Origin: Aurantimonas sp. HBX-1
GTDB taxonomy: Bacteria > Pseudomonadota > Alphaproteobacteria > Rhizobiales > Rhizobiaceae
Direction: 5' to 3'
Assembly: GCF_021391535.1 (NCBI RefSeq)
Contig: NZ_CP090066.1
Span: 1,377,501-1,441,500, forward strand
Length of the DNA stretch: 64,000 nucleotides
The translations under genes were made by a program, and so were the position numbers. Shown one piece after another: positions 46,560-55,309 of this stretch. The notes under the pieces were generated by a model that had not been told where the DNA came from, did not search any database, and saw only the letters and a program-made list of their open reading frames with translations. The stretch's first letter is position 1. Each line of letters begins with the position of its first letter.

Positions 46560-47467
46560 GGTGCAAACTCCTGCAGGAGGGGCACGATCACGTCGTCCTT
46601 CTCGCGAAGAAAAGTCTCGAGGCGCATCAGCCAGGCGTTCTCTCCCTTGGGGACCGCCATCACGTGTTTCTCGCTCCGGATCGCATAATTCGTCGGCCTC
46701 AGTTGCGAACCCGGGATCTTCCATTCGTGGACAATCATGAGTCCGTCGCTCTCCTCCAGGCTGGAAACGGCAACGGCATCCTCGTCATCCAGGTAACCGC
46801 CGAGGAGCAGGTCCGGTGGAACGAAGACGCGAGCCCCGTCGAGATCCGTCGGCACAATCGCATCCGGCAGGGCCGCGACCTGAACCTCGTCCGAGAAATA
46901 CGGATAGGTCGGTGCACCTGCGATGGCGTTAACCGAACGCTGTGTAAAGCCGCCGATGGCGAGATCTGCATCACCCCGTTCCACGGCTTCGAGCGCCTCG
47001 ACCTGCGACAGGTTCTGCCACTCGATGGCGGCGCCAATCTCCAAGGCGAATGCCTCGACGAGCCGCGCTTCGACGCCCACCGGCACGTCATCTACGACGC
47101 GAACCCAGGGCGGATCGCTTGCCACCGCAACCCGCACGCTCTGTTCGGCCAGAACCCTCTCCAGCGTATCCTCCGCATCACGCGGGTATCGGAAATCGTC
47201 GCAGCCGCCCAGAATCAGTGCTCCAAAGAGCAGAAGACCGGCGCGGCTGGGCACGGTGTGCGCGCCATTACCAATGAGATCCTTCAAGGCCTGCCCCCAC
47301 TGGATGGCACCGATCATTCTTGCCGCCAATTCGTCCGATATCCTTTCGCTGATCGAATCCATGACCGGGCGACCGGGAAGAGGGACTTCTTGTTCATCGC
47401 CCGATGGTCCCTTTGCGGGGATCAGCGTCGGCAGCAACTTGCGGTCCTCGGCGGCCGATCTCGGCAT
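46556..47467 (-). CDS. Solute-binding lipoprotein (family 3-like) with long N-terminal extension
   Basis: The C-terminal part of this 303-residue product is a family 3 periplasmic binding domain: VRVAVASDPPWVRVVDDVPVG, ALEAVERGDADLAIGGFT, then FSDEVQVAALPDAIV. It is preceded by a lipoprotein signal (LLLFGALILGGC). About 75 residues lie before this signal when the start at 47467 is used, and CAGGAG precisely spaced before that ATG supports it. A GTG start shortly before the lipobox or the ATG 69 codons into the long frame would make an ordinary lipoprotein but lack good ribosome sites. Its stop overlaps the CDF start. Ligand unknown. Confidence 0.7.
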   Translation of the reverse strand: MPRSAAEDRKLLPTLIPAKGPSGDEQEVPLPGRPVMDSISERISDELAARMIGAIQWGQALKDLIGNGAHTVPSRAGLLLFGALILGGCDDFRYPRDAEDTLERVLAEQSVRVAVASDPPWVRVVDDVPVGVEARLVEAFALEIGAAIEWQNLSQVEALEAVERGDADLAIGGFTQRSVNAIAGAPTYPYFSDEVQVAALPDAIVPTDLDGARVFVPPDLLLGGYLDDEDAVAVSSLEESDGLMIVHEWKIPGSQLRPTNYAIRSEKHVMAVPKGENAWLMRLETFLREKDDVIVPLLQEFAP

Positions 47468-47603
47468 GCAATCTCCTGCTGTTCGACGGCGTCTCGTCTG
47501 TGCGCAACGGTGTGCGTCCGCCATGGTTGCTGAAGGGGCTCAGGGAGCCGTCAATGAAGGCATCACGCTTTTCGGCGGGCAGAGGCCGCCCGTGAAGTCG
47601 CTC

Positions 47604-47639
47604 CATGTCCCGTTTCAAGATTCATGTCCCGTTTCAAGA
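47604..47639. repeat. Short tandem duplication
   Basis: CATGTCCCGTTTCAAGA occurs twice, 19 bases apart (47604-47620 and 47623-47639). It lies in the 454-base stretch before the EF-hand gene, in which no gene is supported. It may be a replication-slippage duplication. Confidence 0.7.
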
Positions 47640-47921
47640 AGGGTCAAAACTGGTGGGGAGGGCGCCACACCCTCGGCGTACCGGTCCCGACAGAAGGGAA
47701 ACGTTCACCGGACTGCAAGACGCAGGACGGTTCCGTCGGCGAACAGCAACCGCTTCTCTCGGCTTCAAAAGGCTGTCGGTCTATCCGGCAGCCCCTGGTC
47801 CGTCGCGAAGTCGCAGGAGTGTACGGTGGCGCGCCAACTGAGCGGCCTCGCGAGCGGCGATTGTTGGAACTCCTCATTCCGGGGGTCGTTCGCCTCTTGG
47901 TAACAGATAGGAGGAAGCAAC

Positions 47922-48326
47922 ATGATCGACAGGAAACTTTGGCTGACGATGGCTCCAATCGCCCTCTTGCTGACCGGCGCTCCGGTGGCCGCGCAGGATG
48001 CGCAGGCCGAGGGTGCGAGCGTCCCGTTCGAAGAGGCAGACAGCAATTCCGACGGCGGGCTGGACAGCGATGAGTTCCGCTCGGCCCTCTACTCCTCGGT
48101 CGACACGGACGGCAGCGCGACCCTGGAGGAACAGGAATACGCCCATGGTCAGCGAATGTTCAAGGAAGTCGACCTGTCCAAATATGACGCCGACGACAGC
48201 GGCTCACTGGACGAAAAAGAGTTTGAGCAGAGCTACCTGGAAGAGGCCAGCTTCGAGGATTCCGATGCCGACGCCGATGGGATGATCTCGTCGGATGAAT
48301 ATCTGGCGATGTTCAACGGCTATTGA
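47922..48326 (+). CDS. Secreted four-EF-hand protein
   Basis: The 134-residue protein has a signal peptide (LTMAPIALLLTGAPVAAQDA) and four EF-hand-like loops in pairs: DSNSDGGLDSDEF, DTDGSATLEEQEY (irregular), DADDSGSLDEKEF and DADADGMISSDEY. Strongly acidic. GGAGGAAGCAAC precedes the ATG. It resembles the EF-hand half of the larger EF-hand/PRC protein 9 kb upstream and is likely a periplasmic calcium-binding protein. An imperfect hairpin followed by TCTT lies right after the stop. Confidence 0.8.
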   Translation: MIDRKLWLTMAPIALLLTGAPVAAQDAQAEGASVPFEEADSNSDGGLDSDEFRSALYSSVDTDGSATLEEQEYAHGQRMFKEVDLSKYDADDSGSLDEKEFEQSYLEEASFEDSDADADGMISSDEYLAMFNGY

Positions 48327-48597
48327 CCGGCAGGCTCTGCCCGGTTCTTCCCCTAACGTCCGAAGGGGCGGCCGAAAATGCCAGCGGGCCAGCGTATAGA
48401 AGCGGTGGCTGGTCCGCTGCCTTTCTGCCTTGCAAGTCGCCGAATCGCGGTGGCCTGCGCAATCCTGTCGCCAGTGCCGCAGGGATCGCGAGAAAGAGCC
48501 GGTCGATTCGCCAGGAAACTAATGGCTGCTCCGGTCTGCCGTTGCCCTTGCAGCGGTCCTTCGCCGGAAAACACAAAACTTGGAATAGGATATGGCC

Positions 48598-49251
48598 ATG
48601 AGACGGCAGAAGGCGGACGCGGCGAAGGCGACGAGTCGCGACGACATGCTCAGGAATTGCGGAATCGTCGGTATGGTCGGGGCTGTCGCCGTGGTGGTCG
48701 CTAATCTTGCCGGCATCATCGTCGTCGACGCGCACAATCCGATCAGCGAGACGATCAGTGCCCTTGCGGTCGGTCGATATGCGTGGATCCAGGATGTGGG
48801 GCTCTACGGCTTTGCTTCCGCGCTTGTGGCTTGCGGGATTGGCTTCTTCCGCTGGCGGCTGGGGCACCTTAGATGGTTGGCCGCCGGGGTCCTTCTGATG
48901 CTGCTGGGCATCGACGTCGTCGTGATTGCGTTTTTTAACGGCTATGCCGGAACGACGAACCAGGGCGCGGACATTCACACCTACGCGACCTATCTTCTGG
49001 CCGGAGTATTCCTTCTCGTGCTACTTTCCTCGGCATCCGGGTTGACGCGGATCAACTTCCGGTGGGGCGTTTTCAGCCTCGCCTTGGGGGCGGCATGGCT
49101 CGTCCTCGCTCCGGTGTTTCTCTACGTGCCGACCGCCTGGGACGGCGCTTATGAGCGGGTTCTCGGCCTGATGATGGTGGCCTGGGTCGGATCCGTGTCT
49201 TGGCTTCTTCTGCAACGATATCGCGCGGGGCCTTCTTTCTCTCCAGGTTGA
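48598..49251 (+). CDS. DUF998 family membrane protein
   Basis: The 217-residue protein has six hydrophobic segments and the DUF998-type motif HNPISETISALAVGRYAWIQDVG after the first helix. Function is unknown for the family. The start at 48598 is preferred because AGGA lies seven bases upstream; the ATG at 48592 has AGGA one base away. It is a lone gene. Confidence 0.8.
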   Translation: MRRQKADAAKATSRDDMLRNCGIVGMVGAVAVVVANLAGIIVVDAHNPISETISALAVGRYAWIQDVGLYGFASALVACGIGFFRWRLGHLRWLAAGVLLMLLGIDVVVIAFFNGYAGTTNQGADIHTYATYLLAGVFLLVLLSSASGLTRINFRWGVFSLALGAAWLVLAPVFLYVPTAWDGAYERVLGLMMVAWVGSVSWLLLQRYRAGPSFSPG

Positions 49252-49775
49252 GCACGGGCCACGTGCTTCGCGACGCGTTGTAATCGCTACGGGATCAGCA
49301 ACGTCGCCGACGCGGTGATTGGCAACGCATCCGGCATAGCGAGGCTTGCCCCCGCGCCAAGAAAGATGCGCTCATTCCGGGCCGCATCGCCTTCTCGACA
49401 AAGGCGGTCTTTTTCGGCCATCGACCATCGCCGCCGGCGTTGCACGGAGGTGATCACTTCACGCCGCGAAATCGGCGCTCAGGCGCTTTCGACATAGTCA
49501 AAATGTTGCGCATGTGTGTACGCCTTTTCGCCTATGCCACCTCTTCGGTGTGTGCTCCAGGCTCCTCCCGCTGGCTTATTGTTTCGGCTCCGGCAGAGCT
49601 TTTCGGGCGAGTGGATAACTTCTTTATCTGCCGTCAAGCAGCAGCTTGACTCGCCCCTCCGCACAAAAGCCCCATCCATCGGCAGCTGTCGAAGGAAAGC
49701 AGGTTGAGAGCACTGGCGCTTCGCCCCAAGCCAGGGCCGCGCCTTGTCGTACTCGCGGGACGTCATGCCGCTCTC
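49252..49775. other. Intergenic stretch
   Basis: A short imperfect hairpin (AGCACG-GGCCA-CGTGCT) follows the DUF998 stop. The rest shows no gene, with frames of shadow-like composition. No RNA gene was recognised. Confidence 0.4.
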
Positions 49776-49943
49776 TCAAAGCCTGACATGGCGCGAGGGA
49801 CAGACAAAGGGGGCTTGGTCCTCGGCGGCCCGCTGCAGCGCTTGATCGTCGAGCTGGGGATCGAGCTTGAACAGGCGGGTTCGAAGGCGTTCATCCGACA
49901 GATCGCCTTCGTCGTCGTCGTAACGTTCGAGACCAAGGGCCAT
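49776..49943 (-). CDS. Small acidic protein, uncertain
   Basis: The 55-codon frame reads ALGLERYDDDEGDLSDERLR and then RTRLFKLDPQLDDQALQRAA, with a mixed charged composition typical of real small proteins. GGAG lies about eight bases before the ATG. No domain is recognised. It is on the same strand and 118 bases downstream of the P450 gene. It could equally be a chance frame. Confidence 0.4.
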   Translation of the reverse strand: MALGLERYDDDEGDLSDERLRTRLFKLDPQLDDQALQRAAEDQAPFVCPSRHVRL

Positions 49944-50061
49944 TGAAGTCGCTCCGCATCCTGACGCGGCGCGGCAGCCATGACGGTGAATTGCGCCAAT
50001 AGGGGTGCGTACGGACTTTCTCAAGATCGGCGCTGGAGCGGAACACCGGTCCCGCGGCGCC

Positions 50062-51303
50062 TCAATGGCGTTGCACGACCTTTGCAGGGAAACCATGCTT
50101 CGGAGTGGCCGGCAGTACCGACCGGTCGATCCGGTCCTCCAACAGCGGACGACAGCGTACGTCCCCGACGAAGGTCTGGAGCATCGCGATCATAAGTGCG
50201 ATCGTTGCCCATTCTCCGGCGCATCGGTGATTGTCGCCGTGACTGCCGCCGCCTTGAGGGATCAGGTCGAACGCGGTCGGGTCGCGCCCGAGAAAACGCT
50301 CGGGAAGAAACGCCTCCGGACGGTCATAAACCGCGGGGTCCCGGTTTGTCCCGTAGATGTCCAACAGGAAGAAGTCTCCGGCGACGAAGTCGTGGTCGCG
50401 CCAGCTGAATGGTTTGCGAGCGATGCCGGCAACGAACGGGAAGAAGGGATAGAAACGCCGCACTTCCTGCACAAAACTCCGAGCATAGTCCCGGTCCTTT
50501 GCCAGGCGGGATAGGTCCACGGGATGCTTGCCCAGCGCATCGACCGCGAAAGCCAGGAAGCGTGAAACGGCGACGGTGGGCCTTAGAATATTCAGCAGTT
50601 CGACCGTGCAGACATCGGGTTCCAGAAGATGCCCCCGTTCGTCCCTGTGCCAGGATATGACGAACAGAGGGCTGTCTTCGCGCGGATGAAGAAAGCCCGC
50701 CCGCGTCCTGTCTATTTGCCGTCGCAGCAGGCGTTCACTGTGCAAGCGACGTGCCCTCGCAATCCAATTGGGCGGACCGAGAGATCCCGCATTGTCGATC
50801 ATGGCGCCCAGTTCGTCGATCAGCCGATCCTGCTCTTGGTCGTCGAGATCGACGCCGCTCCACCGGATGATCACGCGACCGAGTATGTCCCGGAATTCGT
50901 CGTGGAGGCGAACGGACTGCTTCAGTGCCCATATCTGAGCAGTCTGCCGAAGCTCCTCCGCGGCCAGGGTAGCGAGTTCTTCAGAATGTTTTCGCGACAA
51001 CAGCTCGAGGAACATCGCCTTGCGCCGACGATGACTGGATCCGTCCAGCGTCGCGACGCTGCCCTCGTCCTGGAGCAGGCGCAGGGTCGACCTGGGCAGC
51101 GCTCCTCGCCGCGTCATCCGATCCGGCTCGAAGAAGATTTCGGCTGCCTCCGCGCCTGTCAGGCAGTAGGCGGTTCGCCCCATGATGCGGGTCTGGAAGA
51201 CGTCGGTGCCGTGCCGAGCGCATCGGGTCGAAATGAAGGTGTAACCCTCCCGTAGCAGCGAGGGGGATGCGTCGATCGTGGTTTCCCTGGGGATGTTCGT
51301 CAT
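50062..51303 (-). CDS. Cytochrome P450, CYP152-like fatty acid peroxygenase
   Basis: The 413-residue soluble P450 has the heme-thiolate loop PQGGGSHGDNHRCAGE (Cys361) and the EVRRFYPFFPF helix-K region. In the I-helix it has NILRPTVAVSRF with Arg241-Pro242 in place of the usual acid-Thr pair. That Arg-Pro pair is the mark of CYP152 peroxygenases, which use the fatty acid carboxylate and hydrogen peroxide to hydroxylate or decarboxylate fatty acids and need no redox partner. No ferredoxin gene is adjacent, which agrees. It is a lone gene in the accessory region. Confidence 0.88.
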   Translation of the reverse strand: MTNIPRETTIDASPSLLREGYTFISTRCARHGTDVFQTRIMGRTAYCLTGAEAAEIFFEPDRMTRRGALPRSTLRLLQDEGSVATLDGSSHRRRKAMFLELLSRKHSEELATLAAEELRQTAQIWALKQSVRLHDEFRDILGRVIIRWSGVDLDDQEQDRLIDELGAMIDNAGSLGPPNWIARARRLHSERLLRRQIDRTRAGFLHPREDSPLFVISWHRDERGHLLEPDVCTVELLNILRPTVAVSRFLAFAVDALGKHPVDLSRLAKDRDYARSFVQEVRRFYPFFPFVAGIARKPFSWRDHDFVAGDFFLLDIYGTNRDPAVYDRPEAFLPERFLGRDPTAFDLIPQGGGSHGDNHRCAGEWATIALMIAMLQTFVGDVRCRPLLEDRIDRSVLPATPKHGFPAKVVQRH

Positions 51304-51698
51304 GGCAGGTCACACCGTGGATTATTGCAACAGCCCGGGCGCGCCCGGGGAATGGATGGGGGAGGCAAGGCTGACGAGCATTTCGTCTGCGACTGAATAG
51401 GTGCGGCCAGAAGAACGCCCTCCTCGGCAAAACCGACGTCTCACGCACTCTTTTTATGCGTGTTCCGCTGCAAGCATCCGCGAGGCTGCTTTGGTGCAAA
51501 GGCCACCCCGTGAGCGGGCAGCTTCTCGCATCACGCCACACCGACCTTTGAATACCGCATCCTGGCGTGGGCCCTCCGCAGCCGTCGAACAGGTCGCGCG
51601 CAGGGGAACCTGACCCTGATGCCGTACACGGCTACACCGCCTCCACCTCATTCGCCCACATGCGCGTCGCACTTGTCGATTTCAGGGACGAAGCCTTG
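51304..51698. other. Intergenic stretch upstream of the P450 gene
   Basis: It should contain the P450 promoter on the minus strand. No gene or repeat was found. Confidence 0.4.
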
Positions 51699-51887
51699 TC
51701 AGGAACTCGAGGCGTGCTCGGGCTTCCCCTTCCGCTTGGTTGACGCCATGTCATGAAGTTCCTCTTCGCTCATCGACTTCTCCATCGACCTCGATGCGCC
51801 TTTAAGTTCGCTCTTCTTTTTATCACCTTTCTTTGCCGCCAGGGCGGCACCGGCTGCCATTTGCTGCGCCTTGGACTTTGCGGGCAT
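51699..51887 (-). CDS. DUF3008 family small basic protein
   Basis: The 62-residue protein begins PAKSKAQQMAAGAALAAKKG and continues LKGASRSMEKSMSEEELHDM then ASTKRKGKPEH, the full pattern of the DUF3008 family common in alpha- and betaproteobacteria. Lys-rich, no membrane segment. GGAGGCAAG before the ATG at 51887 decides the start; the longer upstream frame is not part of it. Function unknown, often found beside stress genes. Confidence 0.88.
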   Translation of the reverse strand: MPAKSKAQQMAAGAALAAKKGDKKKSELKGASRSMEKSMSEEELHDMASTKRKGKPEHASSS

Positions 51888-52160
51888 TGACTTGCCTCCT
51901 GTTCGATGTGCAGCCAGGAAATCGATCCTGGGGTCAAGCTGGGAGAACTTTCGCGGAGCAGAATCGTTCAAATACGATGCGGGCTCTGTCGGGCTTCCTT
52001 CGGAACCTGCCCCCGTCGGCCGCTCTTGCGGCAACATCAGGGTGTAGTGGTGGGCAACGCCTAAGGCAGCGACGAGCGCAAAGCCGAGCAAAGCGCCGTG
52101 GTTCTCTCCTCGTGAGCAGGGGTGCCGTTCGCCTGGCTGCGTAGGCGACAGCCGAAAGAT

Positions 52161-52343
52161 CAGCCGGGCCACGGCGTCCGGACCGGCACCCAGATCGTCG
52201 AGACGATCATCATCCGGTTCTCCGTCAAAGAGGCAAAGCCAAGTCGCACCCTGCTCGAACCGCCGACGCATACGCACGGCGAAGCCTCGTCGTTCGAGCA
52301 GATCCTTCGACCTACGTTCGCAGGGGCAGAGATGCTTCGGCAT
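52161..52343 (-). pseudogene. Possible glutaredoxin-like remnant
   Basis: This stretch, in frame with and upstream of the DUF3008 gene, reads CPCERRSKDLLERRGFAVRM and later CLFDGEPDDDRLDDLGA. That recalls a degraded glutaredoxin (CPYC..AKxLLExxG, then FIDGxxIGGxDDL). The thiol motif and the TVPQ loop are not intact, so at best it is a relic; chance similarity is possible. The rest of 51888-52603 shows no gene. Confidence 0.25.
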
Positions 52344-52603
52344 CACCGCCCGGTAGGGCGTTGAGCTTCTACCGCTTCCGGCCAGAATCGTGTCGCATTC
52401 TTTCGGGTGTTCTGCGGGGGCCATCGCTCTGCCTCGCACCGGCAGCAGTCGCTGTAGCCCACGCACAGTTCTGCTCGAATTCCGGCGCTATCCGCGTTTA
52501 TGGAGTTATCCTGCTTCCTCTTTTCGCGACAGGCGAAGCGCGATCGCGAGCCTCGCATCAGCGGACGCCGCGCCCGGCCGTTGCCATAGCGTCCAGGATG
52601 CAG

Positions 52604-52810
52604 CTAGTCGCTCACTCGCTGCACCGGATATCCAGCACCGTTCAGGATGAAAGCGACGACCTGCGGATCGGCGAAATCCGCGACCCTGACCTCGCGAACG
52701 TCAACGTCTATATAGACCTCCGTATCCTCGCCAAAGTGCTGCTTTAATGCTCTGGTGACGGTCCGCCCGCAGCCTCCGCAGTGCATTCCCTTGACTTCGT
52801 AGGTTCGCAT
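52604..52810 (-). CDS. Heavy-metal-associated (HMA) domain protein, copper-chaperone-like
   Basis: The 68-residue single HMA domain has the metal site MHCGGC at about 9-14, as in CopZ and in P-type ATPase N-termini. The later EVYIDVDVREVRV and LNGAGYPVQ strands complete the ferredoxin-like fold. AGGAGGAGG precedes the ATG at 52810. No copper ATPase or MerR gene is adjacent. It is divergent from the small Pro-rich gene. Confidence 0.88.
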   Translation of the reverse strand: MRTYEVKGMHCGGCGRTVTRALKQHFGEDTEVYIDVDVREVRVADFADPQVVAFILNGAGYPVQRVSD

Positions 52811-52897
52811 GATTGTCCTCCTCCTGGACGGCAAGACTGTCGGAGGGCCGGAAATTGCCGACCTGCGTCTTCAGATAGGGAACGGGAGAAAATTTCT

Positions 52898-53083
52898 ATG
52901 TCGCAAAAGCCGAACGTAGCCGACGCTCAGTCCGGTAATGTCGAGAAGGAGTTTGACCCGGACAAACCGATCGACACGGCAGCCGATCCGGAGAACGCAA
53001 ACCCTCCCTTTGCGTCTCGAACCCCTGACGCGCCCCCTCCGGGACCTCCGGAGCGCCTGGAGGGCTCGGGCGGTGAGAGGTGA
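52898..53083 (+). CDS. Small Pro/Asp-rich hypothetical protein
   Basis: The 61-residue protein (MSQKPNVADAQSGNVEKEFD start, PPPGPPERLEGSGGER end) looks disordered and hydrophilic, with no domain recognised. GGGAGAAA precedes the ATG. It is divergent from the HMA gene, with 87 bases between starts. Confidence 0.5.
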   Translation: MSQKPNVADAQSGNVEKEFDPDKPIDTAADPENANPPFASRTPDAPPPGPPERLEGSGGER

Positions 53084-53824
53084 GGGCGCCCCGCGAAGTT
53101 GGACCGGGCTCCCCAAGCCAACGGCGGAACGGTTATAGCTACCACATGCGATGAAACTGCTCCGTGCAGGTTGCATCGGGTCAACCCGCACACCCGAAGT
53201 AGCCGCGGTAGCCAACCGTCGAGGCTTACGGGACCCAGGTGGTCCGCCGTTCGCTACGGCATCGGCGTCTGGCCGGAAGATTTGCCCGGTCTGGCCGCGC
53301 AAAGCTGCAGTGCAAGCGCGAGTGGCCGCGATGGAAGCCGCCGAAGCAGGTGGTCGCACGGCAGCCTGGCGCCGTTTTCCATCGCCAATGGCGGTCTGGA
53401 TCCCGGTCTCAAGCATCACCCTCCTGGCGCCCAGACCCTCCACATTCTCCAGATTGGATGGGACACGCTCTATCGCCTGCACGGGGCGCATCAGGGGTTA
53501 TGGTTGATCGGCAAGGGCAAGGCGGTTCTCACCAGGCTGCATTCGCCTGCTCAACCAGGACGTCATGGACCTGTGCGAGTGCGTTCCCGATGGCACGTCG
53601 ATCAGAGTGATCCAGGACGCCTGTCCAGGTGGCGGTGTGAGGTGCCACGATTGGCTGCGAAGCGCAGCGGCGAGGTCGACCTTGCCTCGTAACCGCCACC
53701 GCCGGTTCCCCGGCCTTTAGCCGCGCAGTCCCTCGGATGCAGTCGGGAGGGGGACCTAGCCAACGCCATCGTGTCACCTTCGGCTGGAAAAGCTCGACCC
53801 CGGAGGGTTCGGGTAGAGGGCATG
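53084..53824. other. Long stretch without a supported gene
   Basis: Frames across here are of shadow composition. It lies between the small hypothetical gene and the 3' end of the broken antiporter; no repeat, IS end or RNA gene was recognised. Confidence 0.4.
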
Positions 53825-55084
53825 TCACCGCTCGGCGACTTTGGGCGGTCTCTCCGACGCTTCGTCGTTTCCTTTCGTCAGCCTGTCGGCGAGCGGTGTC
53901 GCCGAGATGCCGTGGGCAAAGGCAGATGCAACGATCACCAAGGTTGCCACCGGCCAGAGACTTGTGAGGGAGGTCTCCTCCTGCGCCAGCATCGCGTAGT
54001 AGATCGATGCCACGCCGATCGGCCCAAACCAACCCACGAACAGGGCTTCGCGCCGGTTGCGGATGGCGCGAATTCGGGAGTTCAGAAGCAGCCACCATGG
54101 AATGCGTCGAAACACGAGAATGGCGACCGCGAAGAGAAGGCCGGACCAGCCCGTCTGCGCCCATCCAGTCCATGGCAGGGCGACGCCCAAGAGGATGAAG
54201 ACCGGGAGATTGAAGAACCGGCCTATCGCCTCCTGCGCGTGTTCGTGCCGTGTCTCGCGCCTGGAGACGTAGCGGTTGAGCATGAGCCCGGCGGCGAAGA
54301 CGGCGAGGATGCCATCGCTGCCGACCAGCTTCACGGCGGCAAGCACGGTAATGGTTAGCGCGAGCCCGATGGTGACGGTCTAGTGGCTTTCTGAATACGG
54401 CTGATCGTAGGCCCAGACCAGGAGGCGGCCGGCAAGCCAGCCCGCCGCAAGCCCCATCACGACAGCCGCCAGAATTTCCCACAACAGCACGAATGTCAGC
54501 CAATGCTCCACTGCACCGCCCGCACTGCGGGTGAGAAGCAGGATTGGCAGCATGACGGCCAGCATTCCGAGGCCGTCATTGGCGCCGCTCTCGACCGTCA
54601 GCAGGTTCCTCAGGCGTCCCGGTATGTTCTCCTCGGCGGTCTTGCCCGTGACGACCGATCCTGCGAGCACAGGATCGGTCGGGGCGAGGATGGCGCCGAT
54701 GAGGAGGGCGGGCAGCCATGACCATCCGAGGATCAGCACGGCGATTGCCGCGCCTGTCAGCCACATCAGCGGCAACCCGATGCCGAGAGAGATCGCGACG
54801 TCGCGCCAATGCCGTCGGGCGAAGCGGGTAGGGAGCCGCAGCGCGGCGCCCATGACCGCCATGCCCAGCGTCAGCCGCGCCACTTCCTTCATCAGAAGCG
54901 ACTGATCGACGCCGAGTTGGGACGGATCAACCAGATCCAGAAGGCCCGGCCCGATGGCCGCTCCCAGCAGGAGGCAGAGGGCCGGCTCGCTGATCCAGAG
55001 GCGGTTCTTGATGTAGCCGGCAAGCAGGCCCAGCACCAGAACGGTGGCTCCGCCGATCGCCGGAGTTGCATTCAGAGCAGTCAC
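53825..55084 (-). pseudogene. Cation/proton antiporter gene interrupted by one in-frame amber codon
   Basis: Read through, the gene encodes a 12-13-helix CPA1-type Na+(K+)/H+ antiporter of about 420 residues. The helical motif LLLGAAIGPGLLDLVDP, the loop LIGAILAPTDPVLAGSVVTG and ESGANDGLGMLAVMLP are intact in the first part; GSDGILAVFAAGLMLNRYVS follows in the second. The two parts are in the same frame, separated only by TAG at 54380-54382 (SESH-stop-TVTIGL). A GTG at 55084 is the best start. A recent single-base nonsense change, sequencing error or read-through could explain it; as written the product ends about halfway. Confidence 0.75.
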
Positions 55085-55309
55085 GTCTGGAGGTTCTCCT
55101 ATGGCGGCGAACAAGCATGCATGGTGCCCGGGATCCGGTGGCGGAACCAGTCTGCACAATCTCCGAGAAGCCACTCATCGACCACCGCTGGTGCGAGGAG
55201 GTTGGCGGGCACAAGGCGCGGAAAATCGACCAGTTGCCGCGCCGGCCGCTCAGGGTGGTGCGTCGGGTGCCCGGCGCGCGGTCTGTCCGCATCGGAACGG
55301 CGGCTGCGG

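Noticed and set aside
53099..53692. 197-codon plus-strand frame
   Set aside because: Shadow-like composition, no ribosome site and no domain; left as empty stretch.
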